A stretch of 46,221 bases of DNA from Clostridium sp. (GCA_022785265.1 JALFQD010000409.1:1-46221); one strand, 5' to 3'. Shown: positions 10,084 to 19,970, numbered from the stretch's first letter. Program-made: numbers and translations. Notes: generated by a model not told the origin, from the sequence alone.

Positions 10084-11622
10084 TTATTCTTCTCTAGATT
10101 TTGCAACAGCAAATGCAGCCTTTAACCAAGCAGGAGTATTATCAACTTCATCATGGTCTAAATTATAAGTAATAGGCCCATTCTCATCTGTTTTCTTTTC
10201 CTCATTAAGGTCAAAACTTACCTTATTGCGGAAACATATTATAGAAAGTTTTGCTTCAATATCATCCAAAGAATAAGAATCAATATGATCAACAACATCT
10301 TTCTTATCATCATCGGACAGCATATAAAAGCTATTTATCATAGCCTGCTTATCCTTGCGCTCGGCCGCAACCTTAAACTAAGTCAAAGACTCAACTTGCG
10401 CAGTTAACTCATTATTAGTTTCCTGCAAGGCATTATACTGAGCTTGTAAAGTATTTAACTGTTCAACAACAGTATTATACTCTTCTATAGAATAAGAAGT
10501 TTTCTTCTTCTTCTTATCTTCCTCATCATCAGATTGAGATTCATTATCAGAATTATCTTCTTCTTCTGACTTTTTCTCATCCTCAGTGGGCTTCTCTTCA
10601 TCCTCAGAAGGCTCTTTAGTATTCTTTTTCTTATATTCTTCCATATAAGCTGCAACATCGGCTTCTGCGAACTGATTAATAGGAGTATAAGTTTTAGTTA
10701 CTTCAATTAAAGTGTCAGAAGCTTGGAAGCCCTCTGTTTCAGAAAGAGAGAAATTTAAACGATAGTATTTTGCATCAGCGCTTCTTAGAACTGCAAATTT
10801 TTGGCCATTTTCTTCGCAAATACTATCAATAGTATACAAAGCAGCCCATTCATCAGCAGGATCTTTATAAGTCTTATGAACATAATCCCATACGGCTGAC
10901 CAAAGACTATCGCCAATATCAACGGCATAAGTATTCAATACTTTCGCTCCTCCTTCATTTAAAATATTCTTTAACTCATTCATCATTGAGAAGAGCTACT
11001 CTTTAAACCCATCCTCGAATGAGAATTGAATAGGAGCTGTAATACTAGCCCCTTCAAAGCAAGGTTCTACATCTTCGCCTAAAATACAAAGATTCTCAAT
11101 TATTGCTTCATTGATAATGAAAAACTGTGGTTTTCCTTTATCATCTTTTGTCCAGTATGCGTCCAAATAATTATCATTAAGTTTCATTGATTGGTTATTT
11201 CCCTAATCAATAATACGTTGACATTCAGGATACTGGCCAGTCCATAAATATCCTTCTGTTACTAAATATTCACGCTCTATTGCATCATCATCAAGAAAAA
11301 TCTAAAACCAAACTTTAGCATTTAAATCAACAAAACCATAGGGCCTTGTATTTTCTTTAAAATTTAATTGGCCATTAGAAATTTCTATAATTTTATTATG
11401 TTCTTCAAAATCGCCATTATCTTCATTATAATAACCAACAATGGGACTTCCTGGCAACGAATTAGCGAGCTTTCGCGCAACTTCTTTAGTGATAATACTT
11501 CTGTTGCGATTAGGCTCATCTGAAACATAACAAACCTTTATTTGACATTTAGAAATTAAAGGATTGAGCGGAGTCACGTTAATGAATTCGATGGACTGTT
11601 CAATGCCTATACTCTTATGCAT
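10084..11622 (-). CDS. Prohead protease-scaffold fusion (512 aa)
   Basis: Capsid maturation protease joined to its scaffold. ATG 11622 (MHKSIGIEQSIEFIN) behind AAGGAGG; TAA at 10084. Four TAGs (11302, 11203, 10996, 10378) split it into standard-code pieces that all lie in one frame. The N-terminal domain (about 1-210) has GSPIVGYYNEDNGDFEEHN, the pattern of phage capsid proteases. The middle (about 320-380) is a low-complexity acidic/Lys region, then a coiled coil with YNALQETNNELTAQVESL, then a helical C-terminus ending FAVAKSREE. Protease-scaffold fusions are common just before the capsid gene. Catalytic residues not assigned. Confidence 0.8.
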
Positions 11623-11634
11623 TAATATTCCTCC

Positions 11635-13242
11635 TTAACTCATAGATTCTTTATTCTAGATAGTCTTTTCACTCTTTTGGTCGTCAGATTTTTCAGGACG
11701 TCCAACTTCTTTACTATCCTAATTTGTTTGATTTTTTATCTAATTACTTTGCTCTTTGTTACCCAAAATTAAATCACTGCTCATAGTTGAACTCATAAGA
11801 GGAGGAATCATAATTTCATATAACTTTAATATATCATTCTCAAAGTGGGCAGAATTCAAAATGAAACTCTAAGAATGTCCAAGAGCAATCTAAGGTAACA
11901 TCTTTGAGAAACCAATCTAAGATTGTTCTTTATATAATTTTGCTAATTCTTTATAATTATATTGGGTCGTTTCTAACATACAAAAATTAAAAACGCATTT
12001 ACTGTTTTTGTATTTTTGACTTATAATACGATCAAAAAATTGCTCAAATTGGAGTAATAATTTTCTTATAGAAGATTCATCATTAAGAATTGATTTTTCC
12101 AAAGATAAATTACCATCAGTGTTAAATAAATTGCGTGAAATGCCTAATGCATTATAGACTGTGCGCTCAACCTTCTCTAAATCGTCTTTAGTGGTTGAGG
12201 TGTTTTTGTCAGACATATCAATAGAATCAACATCAGTAAATGTTGTTAATACATCAACACCGACTGCACGACGCAACATTTCTACTGCATTATTATGTAT
12301 ATCCCTTGCTTCTTCAATATCAAATATTAAATCGCCATTTTTATCTCGTGGCAATTTTTGTACAACAATTTTTAACAATTGCTGCATTTGTTTCTTGCGA
12401 TCCAGATCTTGGGCGGCATCCAAGTCAAGAATCGCAGGAATCGCATTTACAAACATTGGTAAGTCATGATGCAATAAATTAAATTTTACAGTATTTTCTG
12501 GTTCAAGTAAATACCAACTTCCCTAATTGTCTCCAGCAAAGTCAGGCTGTAATTTACCCTATTTATAAAGTAAATATCCTTTTGAAAATTCATCAGGAAA
12601 TAATTTTAAGATACGCATACGATAATTAGTATCTCTAAACGTATCAAAATATCTCATGTCAAATTCTATTGCAGGAGTTGAACCAACATTATAACGGGAG
12701 CGGCAATAGTCAGTTGGTAACTATTGTAATACTAAATTTTTGTTTATATTAACAATATACCCATAATAGGCGCCACTTTTGACTACTTCTAAAGCTATAT
12801 CGCCACACACTTTTTTAATATAAGATTTATCAAGAAAATCTAATACACTAGCAAAATTTTTCAGAACTTTCTCGACATTGGCATCTTCATAAACTTTTGG
12901 ATCTACATACCAATCATAACGATAAAGATAAGCAAAGTAATTACATACTTTTTGATAAATACCATTTATTTCATAAAAAAGATTAGAAATTCTTCGCTGT
13001 TCTTTAACATCATGTTCCATTAAAGCTTTAATAACCATGCCTTTATTAATTGCTGGACCATGGTTACCCCTATCTTTTGGATTAGGACAATAGGAACCTA
13101 ATTGAAGAACAGCGTCTTCAACAGATTTTACTCCAATGCGAACTTTCTTATATTCATTAGGTGCGTCTGTGCGATAATATGCATATCCATCAACCATAGC
13201 AAAACCTTTATCATGAATTTGCTATGTGCGGGATTTATTCAA
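11635..13242 (-). CDS. Portal protein (535 aa)
   Basis: Dodecameric DNA-entry ring of the head. Starts at TTG 13242 with GGAGG 8 nt upstream (MNKSRTQQIHDKGFAMVDG); ends with TAA at 11635. About ten TAGs read as Gln, several clustered in the Gln/Asn/Ser-rich C-terminal tail. Portal-like features: the wing/stem segment EQRRISNLFYEINGIYQKVCNYFAYLYRYDW, then ALGISRNLFNTDGNLSLEKS typical of the portal core, then FEQFFDRIISQKY. It sits between terminase/endonuclease and protease genes, the usual order. The TTG start overlaps the tail of the endonuclease frame closely. Confidence 0.82.
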
Positions 13243-13256
13243 ATTACGCACCTCCT

Positions 13257-13616
13257 TCACCAGCCATAGGCCTTATTCATAATATAATCATAAGAAATGA
13301 GATTTTCTTCATTATACGGAATTTCTATTAAATTAAAATCATGCAAAGCGCAAAACCGACGCTTTTGATTATCATTATATTGTTGTTGATAAAAACCTCG
13401 TTTACCACCAAATTTACTACTTGGTTGGTAATGTTGTTTACCCTAATATTCAATAATAAAATCAATACGCCCATCATCATCAAAAACAACAAAATCAAAA
13501 CGTAAAGGACGCCCATTAGGACTTTTTAAATCAGGAAAAATATACTCCATTTTAAAATTTAAACCTGCTTCACGCAGGATTTCTTCGATCTTGATTTCCG
13601 CTCGTGAAGCTCGCAT
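13257..13616 (-). CDS. PD-(D/E)XK-type homing-like endonuclease, amber codon in active site (119 aa)
   Basis: From ATG 13616 (MRASRAEIKIEEILREAG) to TGA 13257. Motifs: LRFDFVVFDDDGRIDF and then IIEYQGKQHYQPSSKFGG, followed by DNQKRRFCALHDFNLIEIPY. This is the layout of small Vsr/HNH-like phage endonucleases with a D...E-x-(Q/K) active site, usually free-standing homing enzymes; the position between terL and portal fits. The Gln of E-Y-Q-G is a TAG at 13443-13445, so a standard-code reading would end at the active site. The ribosome site is weak; translation may be coupled to the overlapping 43-aa frame. Confidence 0.75.
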
Positions 13617-13701
13617 TGTTGATAATACCTCGCAACGATATCAGTACAGTCGTATTAAAACTTTTAATAGCTTTATTAGCCATTACTGCAAAATTTTTCA
13701 T
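13570..13701 (-). CDS. Possible 43-aa leader ORF overlapping the endonuclease
   Basis: ATG 13701 has a good ribosome site (GGAGAGGTAAAAT) and reads MKNFAVMANKAIKSFNTTVL, then ends at TGA 13570 after passing into the endonuclease in another frame. The endonuclease itself lacks a clear site, so this frame may carry ribosomes to it, or the true endonuclease may begin here with a frameshift near 13616. No family recognised. Confidence 0.4.
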   Translation of the reverse strand: MKNFAVMANKAIKSFNTTVLISLRGIINNASFTSGNQDRRNPA

Positions 13702-13715
13702 ATTTTACCTCTCCT

Positions 13716-15446
13716 TTAATTAAAAAAAGCCCAATCTTTTGCATTAAACCTTTTACGTTTTTTCTTGTCATCTTCTTCATGTTTAATATAATATAATCCA
13801 TATTCAAACGCAGAAAATTTATCCTTTCGTATTCCGCGATTTACTTGTTTTAAAATAATATTAATGCCTTCATTTTCTTCACGAAGATTCAACATTTCTT
13901 CCTTTAATATGGAAGTGTAATTAAATGGTTTTAAATAATCTGTCCTTTGCTCAGGACTCATATTTTGGCCAACTTTTGTATTAAGTAATTTTGCCTTTGC
14001 CGTCTATACATCAATCAAAAACTTTACTTTTCCAGAAGATAACTAAGTTTGCGCATTTGCATGAGCATCAGTATTTAATGGCGCATTAGCTTTAATTAAA
14101 TACATTGCATCTTGCTCTGTAAAATTAGTTCTATATTTTTTATAATAATTATCCTCATCATTATAAACACCAAAATCATAATAAGTTTCATTTGTTTCAG
14201 GATTAACTTGAGTTTTTATCATATAATCTACAAGCCCAATACCTAATCCATTCGCATCAATTACAATACGACGCGCTTTAAATTTATAATATAATTGTTT
14301 TAATCTTATTGCTTGATCTTCAAAGTGCTCATCAGTTAATACAAATATGTTAACCAATTTCTTTATTGATGTGCCTTGCTGTTGCGGAATAACATTAAAA
14401 ACGCAAACAACAGTGTCACATTGTTTGCGACCAACATCCACAGAAAGTATGTAATAAGATTGTTTTGATGCACGTCCAGAAGGCTCATATTCCGGCTAAT
14501 TCAGGATGCGGTTTCGCTCAAAGATCTCTGGATTGAAGAATGCATCCTCCACTGTACCAGACCACTTACTCTCATATTCTCGCTAAAAGGCACTTTCATT
14601 GAAGGTGCCGTCCATACGCAAGTCTTGGACAAAGCTTTTATCCAAAAGCTTCATAAGAACTGGGATGCGGTAAGTACCTCCAAGAATAATTGAACGTTCT
14701 GGCTTTACAATCTACCAAACTAACAACTAAATAAGTTTATCGTAGGCATATGTGTTTTTGTATCCAGCTGTAGTCACGTAGATCTAGGACTTGTTAAGCG
14801 TTTCCTCAGGCTATGTTGTTCCATCCATACACATGCGTGAAATGTTCATTGTGGGAATGATAACCTAAGACAGTATATCACCATCGACACCTACACATTC
14901 TTCTATGACTCCACCATGACGACGTTTACCACGAGAGGTTTCACGCGCTGCAATATTATCAAAATAAGAGCCATTTTTAAATACAATTGTTGTTTGGTCT
15001 TTACTAAATCTAGTTTGACCAGGCCGGTAATCTATTTCTTTATCCATTGCTGGAATAAGATTACATATTTCTTGTACTTTTTCCTTTATGATACCAGCAG
15101 CCTATTCTTTACCACCTGAAGTAACAAAAAGTTTACACTTAGGATAGAGAATGCAACGTATCATTAAAATCATAATTGCAAGAAACGATTTTGAATAGGC
15201 GCGCGGATAAACTGCATATACATATTTATGCCGCATTGCCGCCCGTAAAAATACTCGTTGATAAAAATAAAGATGAAAATTCTAAGGGTTCCCCGCTTCC
15301 AAAAGGAAATCAATAAACATATCTGGATACTCACGCCAGAATGCTACATATTCGCGCACTACTGGAAGAACCGCAGTTACGCGCTCTTCAGAAAGCCCTA
15401 ATTTATTGTATCGAGACTATAAATTTAAAAGTTCTTGTAATGCCAT
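13716..15446 (-). CDS. terL: Large terminase subunit, TerL (576 aa)
   Basis: DNA-packaging ATPase and nuclease. ATG 15446 overlaps the upstream TAA (TAATG). Twelve TAGs are read as Gln. N-terminal ATPase: Walker A-like VYPRAYSKSF (about residue 80), then SGGKEQAAGI, whose Gln is TAG 15102-15104 and is conserved in this terminase group, and a probable Walker B GGVIEECVGVDGD. C-terminal nuclease: LSVDVGRKQCDTVVCVF and RIVIDANGLGIGLVDYM supply the usual aspartates. It ends KRFNAKDWAFFN. In the standard code it breaks into many fragments. Identification is secure. Confidence 0.95.
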
Positions 15447-16624
15447 TAATTATTTTTGCCCAAGGCTAATTCTTCAGTCAATTGCGCATCTTTCTCTTGC
15501 TCAGACTCAAGAAATTCCTCTTGCTCCATAAAATCTTCATCAGTAATTTCAGGAACTACATCTTCCATTATTTCGTCTTCGATATCTTCATCTTCTTCTT
15601 TATTTTCTTCATAATTCATCGTGCGTATTGAAGATTCAATTAAATTACCCAAATTCATTTCTTCGGTAACTAAAGTCCGCACATAATTTTTAGTATCCTA
15701 CAAAGTTTCATCAACTTTATCTTGCGGCGTAGATACATAATAACGAGGAATAAAACCTTGCTGTTCACATAAAGTAACAAGTTCAGAAACTGAGTTTACG
15801 TATTCCCCGGATTCTGCCTTGTTCTAAGCGGCGGTAAACTTACCACTCTTCATTAGATTATCATACACACGGCTCATTTTTTGGAAACCCTCTACATCTC
15901 CAATATCAATTAACTAATTGGCTTTAAGAGAGGTTTTGCATATCAATTTAAGAGTATCAATATGTCCTGCACTTTGAATGTCATAAGACTAAAGGAATTC
16001 ATTATATAATTGTTCAAGTTTAATCCATTCTTCTGGCTTATAAGTTTTTCCCCATTTAAGACGTAGCATTAGTTTTTCTTCATCAGTCAAATCAAATGTC
16101 TCTTCAGGAATAGAAACATCATTCTATTGATCGAAGTAATCTTCAGACTCATTCGAAGTTGGGATTGGGGGCTGTTCATAGTGCTCATCAAAAGTAAAAG
16201 TAGCCTTATTAATAGCTTCGGCAATTTGCTAAGCATCATAACCGGAGCGTTTCATTGTTTGTTCAATTTTATTTTGCGTCAATTCTTGCAAGAAAGCAGT
16301 GTCTTTCCATCGATAATCTCTAAATTGTTTAAGTTTCATTTTAGAGAGATAACGCCCCAAAATAGTCATACCAGTCATTTTTTCTGGATTATTGGCATAT
16401 TTTGCCATCAATTTATTCCATTCATCAGGGACGTAAGGCACGTCAGCTTCTTCTAGGATCCAAAGATAAGTATTTGGATCCCAGTTATCTACATGCATAG
16501 TCATACATTTCTTGCAAATGTCAAATTTACCATTATCGGGGTATTTTTCTAAATTATTAGAAGAATAGAACTATTCCCCATCCATGGTTCTATTACATTT
16601 TTTACAATAATGTAATTCGCTCAT
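15446..16624 (-). CDS. Probable small terminase / packaging DNA-binding protein with N-terminal zinc finger (392 aa)
   Basis: Starts MSELHYCKKCNRTMDGEQFY at ATG 16624 behind AAAAAAGGAGAAATAATTT. Two CxxC pairs (CKKC near residue 7, CKKC near residue 37) form a zinc knuckle. A helical region follows (PYVPDEWNKLMAKYANNPEK; ILGRYLSKMKLKQF) and a strongly acidic tail (EDEDIEDEIMEDVVPEITDED). Several TAGs, e.g. YDAQQIAEAINK, YDNLMK...AAQNKAES. Position directly upstream of and coupled to terL suggests the small terminase, but it is longer than classical TerS, so this is inference. Confidence 0.6.
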
Positions 16625-16627
16625 AAA

Positions 16628-17701
16628 TTATTTCTCCTTTTTTCTTTTTTTACTTTTAGCATTGCGGCACTTTTTACAAATGCTATAGTAACCATCTTTA
16701 CTAGTTTTATTTTTAGAAAAATACTTATTATGAGCTAATTTAATTTGTCCACAGCAGCTACATCTTTTATATTTACCTTTTTCAACATTAAGGTAATGCC
16801 ATTCAAGATATTGATCTTCTGCGGCACTGGCTATTAGTTTAGGAATTTTATTACGCCAAAGACTTGAAAGATATTCAAGGCTATGAGTAATACCAAATTC
16901 TGCTTGTAATAAATTTTGTATTTCGGCATTTTGTCGACCATCTATTTTATATAATACTAATTTTTGATAAATAGGATAAGGCGCAAGCGCAATAGTAGAA
17001 ATTTTATCAAAATCTTCCATAAGATAGTATAAATCGCCAATGAATTCGCTATAACCATCTTGTTTTAATTTAGAATATAAGCATAAGATTGTCGAACAAG
17101 TGTTTGGATCCAAAAGAGAGAGTCCGGAAGGAATTGGGTATCCTTCTTCATCAAAATCACAAGTTTTATCATCATAAGTAAGTTTATAGATGCCGCGTGA
17201 ATGCGCGGTTGAACTTGCTTGAATAGGCTATCGAAAAGAGTCTTTCACAAGGTATTGATCTTTGCGTAACTCAATAATTGTTTTTCGTATAATAAACGCT
17301 TCGCGGCCCTGTGCGGTCTTTGCCTTTTCTTCCCAAAATTCAATGGAATCTCTTATTTGTTGGAGTTCAGGTATTTCTTCAATATCTTTTTTCGTTATTT
17401 TTACTTTTGGTTTAAATATTTGATTTTTATTTTCATGGATAAGATTATAGATTCCATCTTCGCCACTTTCTAGTTGTGATACAAGACCTTCAAAAGAAGT
17501 TTCACGTTTATTAACTGTTGCTAAACGGTTTTCAGTTAATATCTTGCGCTCACGGCGCTCTTGACGCTCCATGCACATAACTAGATAATCAGTTAAAATT
17601 TCTATATATTTTTGAGGAGGGTTAGGCTATTCAGCCAAAATTTGCTCCACTAATCGTACTCTTTCTTCTGGAGTTTCTAAAGAATAATCTAATTTTATCA
17701 A
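16628..17701 (-). CDS. First gene of the late operon: C-terminal zinc-finger DNA-binding-like protein (357 aa)
   Basis: Starts at TTG 17701 (MIKLDYSLETPEERVRLVEQ) 13 nt after AGGAGG and ends with TAA 16628. Two TAGs (ILAEQPNPPQ; DSFRQPIQASS). Middle segment KIDGRQNAEIQNLLQAEFGI resembles a helix-turn-helix; the C-terminus has CSCCGQIKLAHNKYFSKNKT...CKKCRNAKSKKRKK, a treble-clef zinc finger with a basic tail. I recall this C-terminal pattern from proteins next to terminase in related phages. It may bind the packaging site or regulate late genes; not proven. Confidence 0.65.
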
Positions 17702-17719
17702 AAGCTTTTTAGAACCTCC

Positions 17720-17755
17720 TTTTGTTTTCGAAGCTACGCTTCAAAAAACACAAAA
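17720..17755 (-). promoter_or_regulatory. Leader hairpin abutting the late-operon ribosome site
   Basis: In the minus-strand leader, TTTTGTGTTTTTTGAAGC-GTA-GCTTCGAAAACAAAA folds into a long hairpin whose 3' arm touches AGGAGG at 17714-17719. A second GAAGCTACC just upstream could compete for the GTAGCTTC arm. It may control access to the first late ribosome site or protect the mRNA 5' end. Confidence 0.5.
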
Positions 17756-17776
17756 GGTAGCTTCAATTCTTATTTT

Positions 17777-17805
17777 ATTATAGCATGAAAAAAGCACAAT
17801 GTCAA
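17777..17805 (-). promoter_or_regulatory. Late operon promoter, consensus sigma70 type
   Basis: On the minus strand TTGACA (17805-17800), 17 nt, TATAAT (17782-17777). It points into the late operon about 80 nt ahead of the first start codon. A full consensus -35/-10 is unexpected for late genes, so a repressor or downstream control is likely. Confidence 0.85.
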
Positions 17806-17821
17806 GTTTTTTGAGAAAAAA

Positions 17822-17850
17822 TTGATAAAATTTTAAAAATAGTATATAAT
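17822..17850 (+). promoter_or_regulatory. Divergent promoter for the AT-hook gene
   Basis: TTGATA, 17 nt, TATAAT, about 35 nt before the 17887 ATG, preceded by A/T tracts. It is back to back with the late promoter, so one regulator could control both. Confidence 0.7.
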
Positions 17851-17886
17851 TTATATATAAAAAATAAGAAAAGAAAGGCATTAAAA

Positions 17887-18030
17887 ATGAGAAAACCTCG
17901 TGGAATTTTGGGCAGCTATGCTGCAAATATGAAAAGAAAAGCTACTATGGCGGCGACCAGTGGAGTGTATGAATTTATGTGGGGAGAAAAACCGAAGAGA
18001 GGCCGGCCTAAGAAGAAAAAGGAAAATTAA
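17887..18030 (+). CDS. 47-aa AT-hook protein
   Basis: ATG 17887 behind AAGAAAGG, ending TAA at 18028-18030. The product starts MRKPRGILGSYAANMKRK and ends EKPKRGRPKKKKEN. KRGRPKKK is an AT-hook core (basic-R-G-R-P), which binds the minor groove of AT-rich DNA. It is the first plus-strand gene at the divergence point with the late operon and has its own promoter, so it may be a small DNA-binding regulator or architectural protein. The function is inference; the coding call rests on promoter, ribosome site and motif. Confidence 0.7.
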   Translation: MRKPRGILGSYAANMKRKATMAATSGVYEFMWGEKPKRGRPKKKKEN

Positions 18031-18500
18031 AAAGAGAAAATGCAAGACAAAAAGAAAAGATAAATGGTGTATTGTTTTATTAAGAGTTCCTTATTACAAT
18101 TTTGATAAAATTGATAAAAATTATCTTTTTTCCGATAACTGAAAATGAAAATACTTGGGGATAGAAGATTGACCAGGCAAAACGTTTTTATTAAATTAAA
18201 AAAAAATTTTTCCCGAAATACTACCCCACCTTTTATTCTTTCAGTTTTCATCAGATAAACACTTGTGAACCTTACGGACTTTTTATCTGAGGAACGCGCA
18301 ACCCTCCAACCCCAGCCCCCACTTAGAATAATCCTGGTCATCGTTGACGGCCTTAATTTCAATCAAAACAGACCAACAGAGAAAAGTCTTTCCCTCCGCC
18401 GCGGCTTATTTAACTCAGAATACATCCTGAAACTCTTGCATTCGCGGCGCTGGCCAGCAAACTCACCAACAGCAAATAAGAATAAAAGAAATATAAAAAA
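18031..18500. other. Non-coding 470 nt, GC-richer stretch, no gene seen
   Basis: No convincing ORF with a ribosome site on either strand. It contains a hairpin CAGATAA...TTATCTG (about 18253-18290) and a clearly less AT-rich segment at 18290-18480. Its place between the divergent late operon and the large ncRNA suits a packaging, origin or regulatory site, but no iterons are visible. Confidence 0.4.
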
Positions 18501-18502
18501 AT

Positions 18503-18531
18503 TTGACAAAATTAAAAAAATACTGTATAAT
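18503..18531 (+). promoter_or_regulatory. Promoter of the large noncoding region
   Basis: TTGACA (18503-18508), 17 nt, TATAAT (18526-18531). No ribosome site or ORF follows for over 1.3 kb on this strand, so the transcript should be noncoding. Confidence 0.8.
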
Positions 18532-18539
18532 ATAATTAA

Positions 18540-19486
18540 TCTATTAAGGAAATATTATTTAATGTACTCTTTTTTTATAAACTAAATTCTTTTCTTAAAT
18601 TAATATTTGATTTTCTTTTAGTAATTTATTTTTATTTAACATGGCTAAATTAAATATAATAAAAATAAATTAAATATTAATGCTGGTTTTGTAATACTTC
18701 ATTTTACTATAAGAAAAAACATTGTTTTGTTTTCTTTTCTTAACCTCCTTTCTGATGTGGCGCAGCGTAACAAGTGCCACAATACATACAAAGCTTGTCT
18801 ATAGACTTGCACACAATTAAATAACTTAGCTTTATTTAATTAACATTCAATCATAATAAATAATATAAACGTTGATGCAGGAGGAGTGCGACTCCGGATG
18901 CAGCAACAATCTAAGGGGAAGACTTTTGTTAAAACAAGTAGGGGGAAAGAGAGCATAGTGGTTATAGTTATAAGTATTGCGTTTACCGCAATAATAAAGC
19001 TATTCTCTCTTCTGCGGTTCTAACATTAACTAATGCAGCTACATACTGCTTAATATAGTCTGCTCTGTCTAATATAAATTAAGAGAACTTACTTTCAATA
19101 TCTTTCTCTCTTGGTTTTACTCCAACAGACAAAATGAAAAATGAAAATTATTTTTTAATGATTATTCATTTTCTGCTTCCTTTCTTTGAGCGAACAAAGT
19201 TGCGCGAGCAGCCTTTTAGCTAGACATACTGGACATTAATAATATAACGTTGTGTTGTAGGCGCGGCAGTACATGCTCAATGCCGCCACGGCAACACTCT
19301 CCTTAGTAGATACTGCATTATTACTGTAGCACAGCTTAGAAACTTATTAAGCTGTGCTATTATTATATAAAGAGGTTGATACAATTGTACTGTTCAGCGG
19401 TGCGTGTGCGGTTGACACGCACCGAGCTTATGTCAAGGACTTATTGTGGCAATTTTTTAACAAACTTTGAATGACTTTGTTAAAAT
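18540..19486 (+). ncRNA. Candidate large structured noncoding RNA (~0.9 kb)
   Basis: Transcript from the 18503 promoter, with no coding ORF but many strong nested stems: GTTG/CAAC with inner GGAGT-GCG-ACTCC (18871-18907); GAGAG..ATAG/CTAT..CTCTC (18949-19009) enclosing ATTGCG/CGCAAT; GTGTTG/CAACAC (19252-19297) enclosing GCGGCA/TGCCGC; an 11-bp stem at 19328-19358; and a 10-bp stem at 19398-19424. The first 200 nt are AT-rich and look less structured. Size, lack of coding and phage setting resemble the ornate large RNAs (ROOL, GOLLD), but I cannot match a named family by eye. The 3' end is the first copy of the repeated three-hairpin element. Confidence 0.65.
19328..19486 (+). repeat. Structured intergenic element, copy 1
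   Basis: Hairpin A: AGCACAGCTTA/TAAGCTGTGCT (19328-19358). Hairpin B: CGGTGCGTGT-gcggttg-ACACGCACCG (19398-19424) followed by GTCAA. Hairpin C: TTTTAACAAA/TTTGTTAAAA (about 19455-19486). Same A-B-C order as the other copies; the stem sequences differ but the pairing is kept. Confidence 0.7.
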
Positions 19487-19710
19487 ATTATCAATCCCAA
19501 AACTGGACAAACATTGTTAATTTTTTCACAAGTCCAAAATGCAACAAAAGGTTTATACTTTGTTAAAAAATTAACTTATTTTTTCTATTTCCTATTGGAA
19601 AACTGGTTTCCGCCGCGGAAACTAAAATTGTTAATAAACTGCCAATTTTGCTAAAGCAGCACCCCATTTAAGTATACCACAACAGCGCAAACTTGTCAAT
19701 ACCTTTGTGT

Positions 19711-19861
19711 AAAAAAAAGTTGCTAAAATTAGCAACTTTTTTGTTCTTTGGAGGCGACTTACTGATTCCTTGTGACACGGTTCGCTTGGCTTTACTGCCC
19801 TTTTGGGGACTTACTACCTGAACCCCTGCACGGTGTCTGCTGACCGCGCTCCCCTTGGAAC
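19711..19861 (-). ncRNA. ~150-nt small RNA with own promoter and terminator
   Basis: From the minus promoter at 19868-19896 transcription runs about 150 nt to a perfect intrinsic terminator. No credible ORF. Stems: GCGCGGT/ACCGTGC, GGGG(...)CCCC, GGC(AGTAAA)GCC, then the terminator. The unpaired motif AGTAAGTC occurs twice (before CCCC and before GCC). I do not recognise it as 6S, tmRNA, SRP RNA or a tracrRNA. Likely a phage regulatory sRNA made early, since its promoter matches the early-gene promoters. Confidence 0.7.
19712..19736 (-). terminator. Terminator of the small RNA
   Basis: Minus-strand GTTGCTAA-TTT-TAGCAAC followed by eight T. The plus strand also shows AGCAACTTTTTT, so it can stop the opposite direction as well. 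Confidence 0.9.
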
Positions 19862-19867
19862 AATTAT

Positions 19868-19896
19868 AGTATAACACAAGGGGCGGAAAATGTCAA
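19868..19896 (-). promoter_or_regulatory. Small RNA promoter (early type)
   Basis: TTGACA (19896-19891), 17 nt, TATACT (19873-19868), then ATAATTGTTCCAAG. The -10 to +15 block is the same as that of the plus-strand promoters at 19942, 20903, 21747 and 25882. Confidence 0.85.
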
Positions 19897-19941
19897 CACT
19901 TTTTTTTGAAAAAGTTTTTTTTATTTTTTTTGAAAAAAGTA

Positions 19942-19970
19942 TTGACAAGAATACAGTCTTGGTGTATACT
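19942..19970 (+). promoter_or_regulatory. Early promoter facing right, mirror of the sRNA promoter
   Basis: TTGACA, 17 nt, TATACT, then ATAATTGTTCC-AAG-GGAACA, a small 5' hairpin. With the minus promoter at 19868 it forms a large inverted repeat (arms about 27 nt at 19857-19885 and 19957-19982). Confidence 0.85.

Noticed and set aside
1-17701. Late genes as decayed pseudogenes (many premature stops)
   Set aside because: All interruptions are one codon, TAG; frames continue without shifts, conserved motifs are restored by Gln, and gene borders still have good ribosome sites.
18027-18362. 111-aa minus ORF in the 18-kb gap
   Set aside because: No ribosome site, composition unlike neighbours, runs opposite the AT-hook gene end; treated as non-coding.
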